From Euglena gracilis (lineage: Eukaryota > Euglenida > Euglenophyceae > Euglenales), in assembly GCA_039621445.1 (NCBI GenBank), contig CP154956.1, positions 97,406,406 to 97,470,405 of the forward strand: a DNA stretch of 64,000 bases. Reading direction: 5' to 3'. The notes below the pieces were generated by a model. The model ran no database searches. It saw only the letters and a program-made list of their open reading frames with translations, and was not told the DNA's origin. Positions 60,701-64,000 of the stretch are shown piece after piece; the first letter of the stretch is position 1; every line of letters begins with the position of its first letter. Made by a program: the position numbers and the translations under genes.

Positions 60701-61865
60701 ATGCTCCAGTTTGGTTTCCAGAATCAGTCTGGAAAACAAATGGCGGCAATTCACCCCCCCGGACCGCAAATGGAAGTCGATAGACTTGTGGTACTCCAAG
60801 TGGCTTGCATTAGCAGCCGAGGTTGATGAGTTAGGGGAAAAGCAAATCAAAGAACAATTTGATGCGGTATTACTGCGCTACATCCCCAAACTCATCAAGG
60901 AAATTCACCGCGAGGAACTCGCGGGACACATTTTGACTCTCGATGAGAGATGGAATTACATTTCCAAACAAATGAAGTTATCACAACTTCTGGGACAGAT
61001 TGAATCTGCATATCACCACCACCCTACCGCGGGTGTACCCACCGGTTCAGTCCATGCAGTCCAAAGGACTACCCCCCCAAAATCACCAAAATCACCATCC
61101 AGTGATTCCAAAACGCGCTATCCGCGCTCAAACCCCAAATCCCCGACACGGGAATCCAAACCGCGCTATTCGCGCTCTTCTGACCAAGTTTCGGACAAAG
61201 TGTGCTTTTTGTGTAATCAACCGGGACATATGTCTCGCGAATGTCCGAACCCCCAAGCGCGAAAGCGCAGTAAGAGCCCCCGAGGATCCCTCTCTTCCTG
61301 GAGTTCGCGTTCCTCACGATCTGCGCATTCGCAGCGGTCGGGATACCGATCGGGTGATGGAAGACCGCGTTCCCGTTCACCCCACCGCAATAGCGGACGT
61401 GGTTTCAAACCGCGAGGTCGGTCCCCCCGCCCCCCTACCCGCAATCGGGATGCCAATCGCGATTCTTCGCGATCTCGGTCGCGAAGTGGGTCATCCTCTT
61501 CGCGATCCGACCGCGGTCGAGCGGATAACCGCTCCCCGCGTCGCCATGATGCCAAAAGGCAATCGCAATCGCGAACCCGTTGTTCCCTTTGTGGGTCTAA
61601 AGACCACCATTCATCCAAGTGCCCCCGTTCCCGCTCTCCCCGCCCTAGCCATGGTCGTCGCGATTCCAATCGCGGTTCTGCCAATAGGCAGCGGGTTGGT
61701 TTCAAAATATCCTCTATCGAGGAAAAAGACCTGGCTTCGGGCAGGGAGGGGGATGAGAGCACCGAGGATGAGTTGCTGGAAGACAGGAATGCCATTCGCG
61801 CGATACGCGCAATTTACTCTAGGAAGTCCACCATAGGCCAAAAGGCCGACTCCGATATGGAGTAG
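57711..61865 (+). CDS. gag: Gag polyprotein (element G)
   Basis: 1,384 codons, intact. ATG at 57711 (MQSTTPIDY) matches the conserved start. Regions: Pro/Ser-rich N-terminus with one SSIEHSQP unit; PCFFQPPPMLPP; helical and coiled-coil body (roughly residues 190-730); capsid-like block at about 910-1090 (FKGTIAIANKVKPQWDGDP, WKQFFRDWEYYW, EELAGH); CCHC knuckle CFLCNQPGHMSREC near 1163; Arg/Ser-rich region (SRSRSRSGSSSSR); second knuckle CSLCGSKDHHSSKC near 1293; acidic end. It stops at UAG in frame with protease. It is the best reference copy in the window for comparing A, B, D and F. Confidence 0.92.
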   Translation: MQSTTPIDYAALIGSLRGLEHAAPLTSSIEHSQPHRGNQALIHSKGNPPSPRVSHLSVSVSSYPPPAQWASPHLSVSSSIEQPHAQQAEPLLSESRSANTHSPQRDLALVPIGTFDSEADTPRQIFVEGGLETPCFFQPPPMLPPTSPIGQLPAPPDTGSFPALPWHPEMRLTVPAYTSPTESMSSDAEELENISPQPITVIQRIVANLPVDHPLTRQISHVHTCVADCAMTLNKVLDFDENNQKVVEHKLNYLWSYVRDVGQYCQTNFQSTNVDLATLRQGLDTHLQAYLPQHFQKVSEAMCETQSRNDAIFSNMQHSLQALSHQLEPITAISPQLQQKLHEPPIKNPDLGQFITMEQFSTLATAFQEAQQRIFQLSGDSANFTHFSAQANESFAPRTYVQQFEERLSRLEQKSCHCGEISAEIASFHTQIANIASRIENLQQQWQNDTMEFRTAIADLQNRNAATRAPTPDISGLKATMSDLHKQFQQDVGNIEASLAKLHTRYAEVAGRIPDVTGIQTAIADLHKRMQEMSTKMLQVQSPPQGTLPLPTPTPTLPKTYLDNICAEMRAENHQIMQGFCDSVMNTEKTVKQDVTKLQNDITALSAQVSVLMEQPMAEKVRSPHSDHPTKPSPQLEAISSAMRTLVTRVQELDTGFGAISHDFQSISDKIPLLDELPSYRRRIKRLQEDVGRITDNWQVVDHLEQSVHEFATNLDQIHAQLRSIHQNPQSGMVGTLAASSSSKSAIRAPIPESTGTLPPNRVSAHAVVPPLALPVPMDEFSDDESGFQAKTRTTQTPLLNQEIRESELIRGMIRTPTPCIGHTSQIRLVAPMVQPCDTSPPHAQPHHYSRNRDSPNLHGTYGTLSGMFHTQSQNNPNNTLSATTGVPAHGAISRPGPRPWNTTEGPRVSQKDFKGTIAIANKVKPQWDGDPTTWKQFFRDWEYYWDLKGPTQDDNPEVIKMEFIDCLPRDEKERARQLVIGRRISFEELVEQYASSCSSLVSRISLENKWRQFTPPDRKWKSIDLWYSKWLALAAEVDELGEKQIKEQFDAVLLRYIPKLIKEIHREELAGHILTLDERWNYISKQMKLSQLLGQIESAYHHHPTAGVPTGSVHAVQRTTPPKSPKSPSSDSKTRYPRSNPKSPTRESKPRYSRSSDQVSDKVCFLCNQPGHMSRECPNPQARKRSKSPRGSLSSWSSRSSRSAHSQRSGYRSGDGRPRSRSPHRNSGRGFKPRGRSPRPPTRNRDANRDSSRSRSRSGSSSSRSDRGRADNRSPRRHDAKRQSQSRTRCSLCGSKDHHSSKCPRSRSPRPSHGRRDSNRGSANRQRVGFKISSIEEKDLASGREGDESTEDELLEDRNAIRAIRAIYSRKSTIGQKADSDME

Positions 61866-61901
61866 GGGAGCCCGAGGTCTGAGGGCACGGACCTCTGGGC
61901 T
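61863..61901 (+). promoter_or_regulatory. Gag UAG readthrough stem-loop (element G)
   Basis: UAG, GGG, AGCCC-GAGGTCTG / CGGACCTC-T-GGGCT, loop AGGGCA. Relative to A one C-G pair has become a G-T pair, so pairing is kept. Confidence 0.68.
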
Positions 61902-62600
61902 GATGAACAGATGGAGGTAGGAACTGATCACCCCTGCCCCCCCCCGCCCATCGGGTTTGTTGGTCGGTACCCGGAAAATTTTCGGGTCCCCCACTCCCCG
62001 CGCCAAATTTTTGCTTGGAATGTTGAGCAAAGTAAGCCAAGGGTCATGGAACAGTTGGCGCAACAACAATTTTACACCCGACCCTTCGCTTTGCGTACCC
62101 CCCATGGAACTTTTGGTCCAAGCGAAAATCAAAACTCAAAATTTCTGTGCACAAGCCAAAATTTTGGTCGACACAGGGTGTCGAATCCCCCTTCTTTTCC
62201 GCAAAGGACTTATACCCACCCCCCTCTTGGTTCATGCCAAGAATCCCATCAAAATTATGACCGCTGACAACAGCCCCATGTGCGGTGGTGACTTGGGATG
62301 CATTTTGGACATAGTCCTCCCCATTATCCCGAAGCACCACACACCCCCCCCCACAATTCCAAAATTTTCTGGGTACTTGGGCATTCGAGGCGAATATCGC
62401 CGGGTCAGATGTCATACTCGGTTTTCCGTTCCTCCGGCAACACCGATTGGTGGTGGATTGTCCTTCGCACGGTTTGCGCACTACCCCCCGCACACACACC
62501 ACACCCCCGAACTTGTTCCCCATGACATCCCCCAGGATGTCCCCCCGCATTTCCACAACGTTTTCCACAACCGAAAACACCGTTTCCTACCCTAGGGGTA
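61866..62600 (+). pseudogene. Retropepsin-like protease (element G), frameshifted
   Basis: In frame with gag (WADEQMEVG) until a C-run near 61940. The next frame carries ILVDTGCRIPLLFR and SPMCGGDLGC, then shifts again near 62400, just before the GSDVILG-like motif. The DTG is intact, but as read the protease is split. Confidence 0.8.
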
Positions 62601-63195
62601 AAGAGAAAGCTGCCCCCCTACCCACCGCACTTTTACCGCTCGTTTCCCATGCGGTAGGGAAAGCCAGTAGCTTAACCCCGCACGTTTCGCTGGGTTCCCA
62701 GGCGAAAGCCCAAAGGCCTGAAGTTATAACGGTGTCGAGTAGCCGCCCAGCTGCACAACCTTTTCGTTTTCCACCAGGTGTGTCGATTTCAGACACCCCT
62801 GTACACCCCCCAGCAGCTACCCCAACCGACACCAACTTATGCACTGACACCCACACAGACGCGCACCACATGCACCAACCCTCCTACCAATGCGCTCACT
62901 GTCGGAGAATCTCCGCTTACCATGATTTTGATTGTGGATGTCTTGTTGAAAATTCCAAACTAATCCCATTGGATCCCGCAACCGGGAATTTTTCCCCTCC
63001 TACACCTGGTAGTGGTACCTATACACTTGGTACGGATTTAATAGATAACCAAAAGGTACACAGCCTTGATACCATGGGTGATACACCCATCAGCACACTT
63101 GGTAATTATGCACAGCTCACAAATCCACTTGGCAGTTTTTCGCAATTCGCGAAAGTGAATCGAGCACTACAGTGCAAAGGCATAGCCTCCCTCTT
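62601..63195 (+). pseudogene. Pol N-terminal linker and cysteine motif (element G)
   Basis: KAQRPEVITVSSSRPAAQPF continues the pol frame. YQCAHCRRISAYHDFDCGCLV has the conserved cysteines. A Thr-rich region with TLGT/TYTLGT repeats follows. Confidence 0.7.
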
Positions 63196-63325
63196 CGGAT
63201 TCGCGCATAGCGCTCCCTATGCGCCTATGGCGCTCTCTAACACCCCCGCGCATATCGCGCTTGCCGCACATAGTGCGAATCTCGCGCATATCGCGCATTC
63301 CGCGCTATCGCGCATCACCGATGAT
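63196..63325 (+). repeat. GCGC micro-hairpin cluster within pol (element G)
   Basis: GCGCATAGCGC, GCGCATATCGCGC, GCGCTATCGCGC and similar short palindromes follow each other closely and encode an Ala/His/Ile-rich stretch (PAHIALAAHSANLAHIAH) absent from A. Confidence 0.75.
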
Positions 63326-64000
63326 TGGGTATATGCCCAACCCACCCATGTCCCCCCTGGATCGAGTCCTATGGACATGTGTGTGGATGATTCATTCCGT
63401 TGTTCTGTGTTACAGCGTGTTCCCCCCCTTCAGGATGTTGAGCAGATCTCCAAGTACACCAAGGATACCTGGAATGCTTTTCAATTTGGTCAATATCGAA
63501 TTTTGAAACATTGGTTTTCAAAAATCGCCGATATGGCGGATTCTTTCGATTTGACCTTGGAAATTGATGCATTCTCCTCCAACTCGCATTCGCGATTACC
63601 GCGACATTGGTCGCAACATTCTAACGCTTTTGATAAGTTTTGGGGAGACACTATCCTATGGATGCATCCCCCCCTGAAACTTATCCCACTTGTTGTAAGT
63701 AAAATTTTCCAGGATCAAGCGCGAGGCGCATCACTTGTTCCTGTGAATCCCGAAGCGGAATGGTTTCAAAATTTGACTTATGTCACATTTTATTGGTGGG
63801 ACCTACCAAACGATGTTCCTCTATTCGAGGATTTCCGTGGAGTGGTATTACCACCTTTTCAAGAAATCATTTTCCGTGTTTGTTTCTTTGATGCTTTCCA
63901 TGTTTCTCAATCTCCACCCCTGAATGTAAGTGTGTTGGATCATACCGACTATGTGGGAGCCGATACGGCTTTTGTGCATAATGCCGATAGGCATCCCCGT
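63326..64000 (+). CDS. Dam-like domain of pol (element G), runs off the window
   Basis: An open frame continues through NAFQFGQYRILKHWFSK, DLTLEIDAFSSNSHSRLPRH, NAFDKFWGD, LWMHPPLKLI, VPVNPEAEWF and FFDAF to position 64000. The catalytic-type motif is HPPL. RT lies beyond the edge. Confidence 0.75.

Larger units (their letters stand above)
57018..64000 (+). mobile_element. Element G: chromovirus-like element, 3' part off the window
   Basis: LTR, PBS, leader, full gag, UAG stem-loop, protease (one or two indels), cysteine motif and Dam-like domain, running off the right edge before RT. Gag is intact, so this is among the younger copies. Confidence 0.9.

Overview
The window is a nested cluster of LTR retrotransposons from a eukaryotic nuclear genome. 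I found no rRNA, tRNA, CRISPR array or convincing single-copy host gene. Most of it is a Ty3/gypsy chromovirus-like family: Gag with two CCHC knuckles, retropepsin, RT, RNase H and integrase ending in a chromodomain. A second Ty3-like lineage (E) and a decayed DIRS-like element are also present. The host cannot be named from mobile DNA alone. A protist fits; a dinoflagellate is plausible (Lys/Gly-rich proteins, methyltransferase-bearing retroelements, possible spliced-leader-type acceptors), but this is inference.

Layout. Minus strand: element A (1-12659; ORF3, pol, gag, LTR; its 3' end lies off the left edge) sits in ORF3 of element B (12660-23150). B sits in ORF3 of element C (23151-23690 and 32407-32663). 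Plus strand: element D (23696-32401) interrupts the C integrase with identical 420-bp LTRs and a CTTAG target duplication. D keeps gag but has lost protease, RT and integrase. Minus strand: element E (32658-40427) carries a cytosine-C5 methyltransferase domain and a Dam-like domain upstream of protease and RT. Plus strand: element F (40428-49285) is full of frameshifts. An ORF3 relic, I (49286-52493), lies between the 3' LTR of F and the inverted 3' end of H (52494-54130, minus). A DIRS-like relic (54600-56740) and a TATAAGAAACC repeat follow. Element G (57018 to the right edge) has a full-length gag.

How the genes work together. Gag would form the particle. In A, B, F and G, gag ends in UAG, followed after 3 nt by a 13-bp stem-loop; protease continues in the same frame, which looks like stop-codon readthrough. 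The pol N-terminus has a cysteine motif and a Dam-methylase-like domain before RT. After integrase, at least A, B, C and F carry a further gene (ORF3), preceded in A, C and F by a pyrimidine-rich CAG acceptor-like site, in the position env would occupy. It shows no signal peptide or membrane segment where I could read it. Every chromovirus LTR here shares the exact 13-mer CACAGGTGGTATT.

A window-wide oddity overlies everything: very short hairpins (4-6 bp stems, 3-5 nt AT-rich loops) are scattered densely through coding and non-coding DNA, and at some sites both arms change together between elements.
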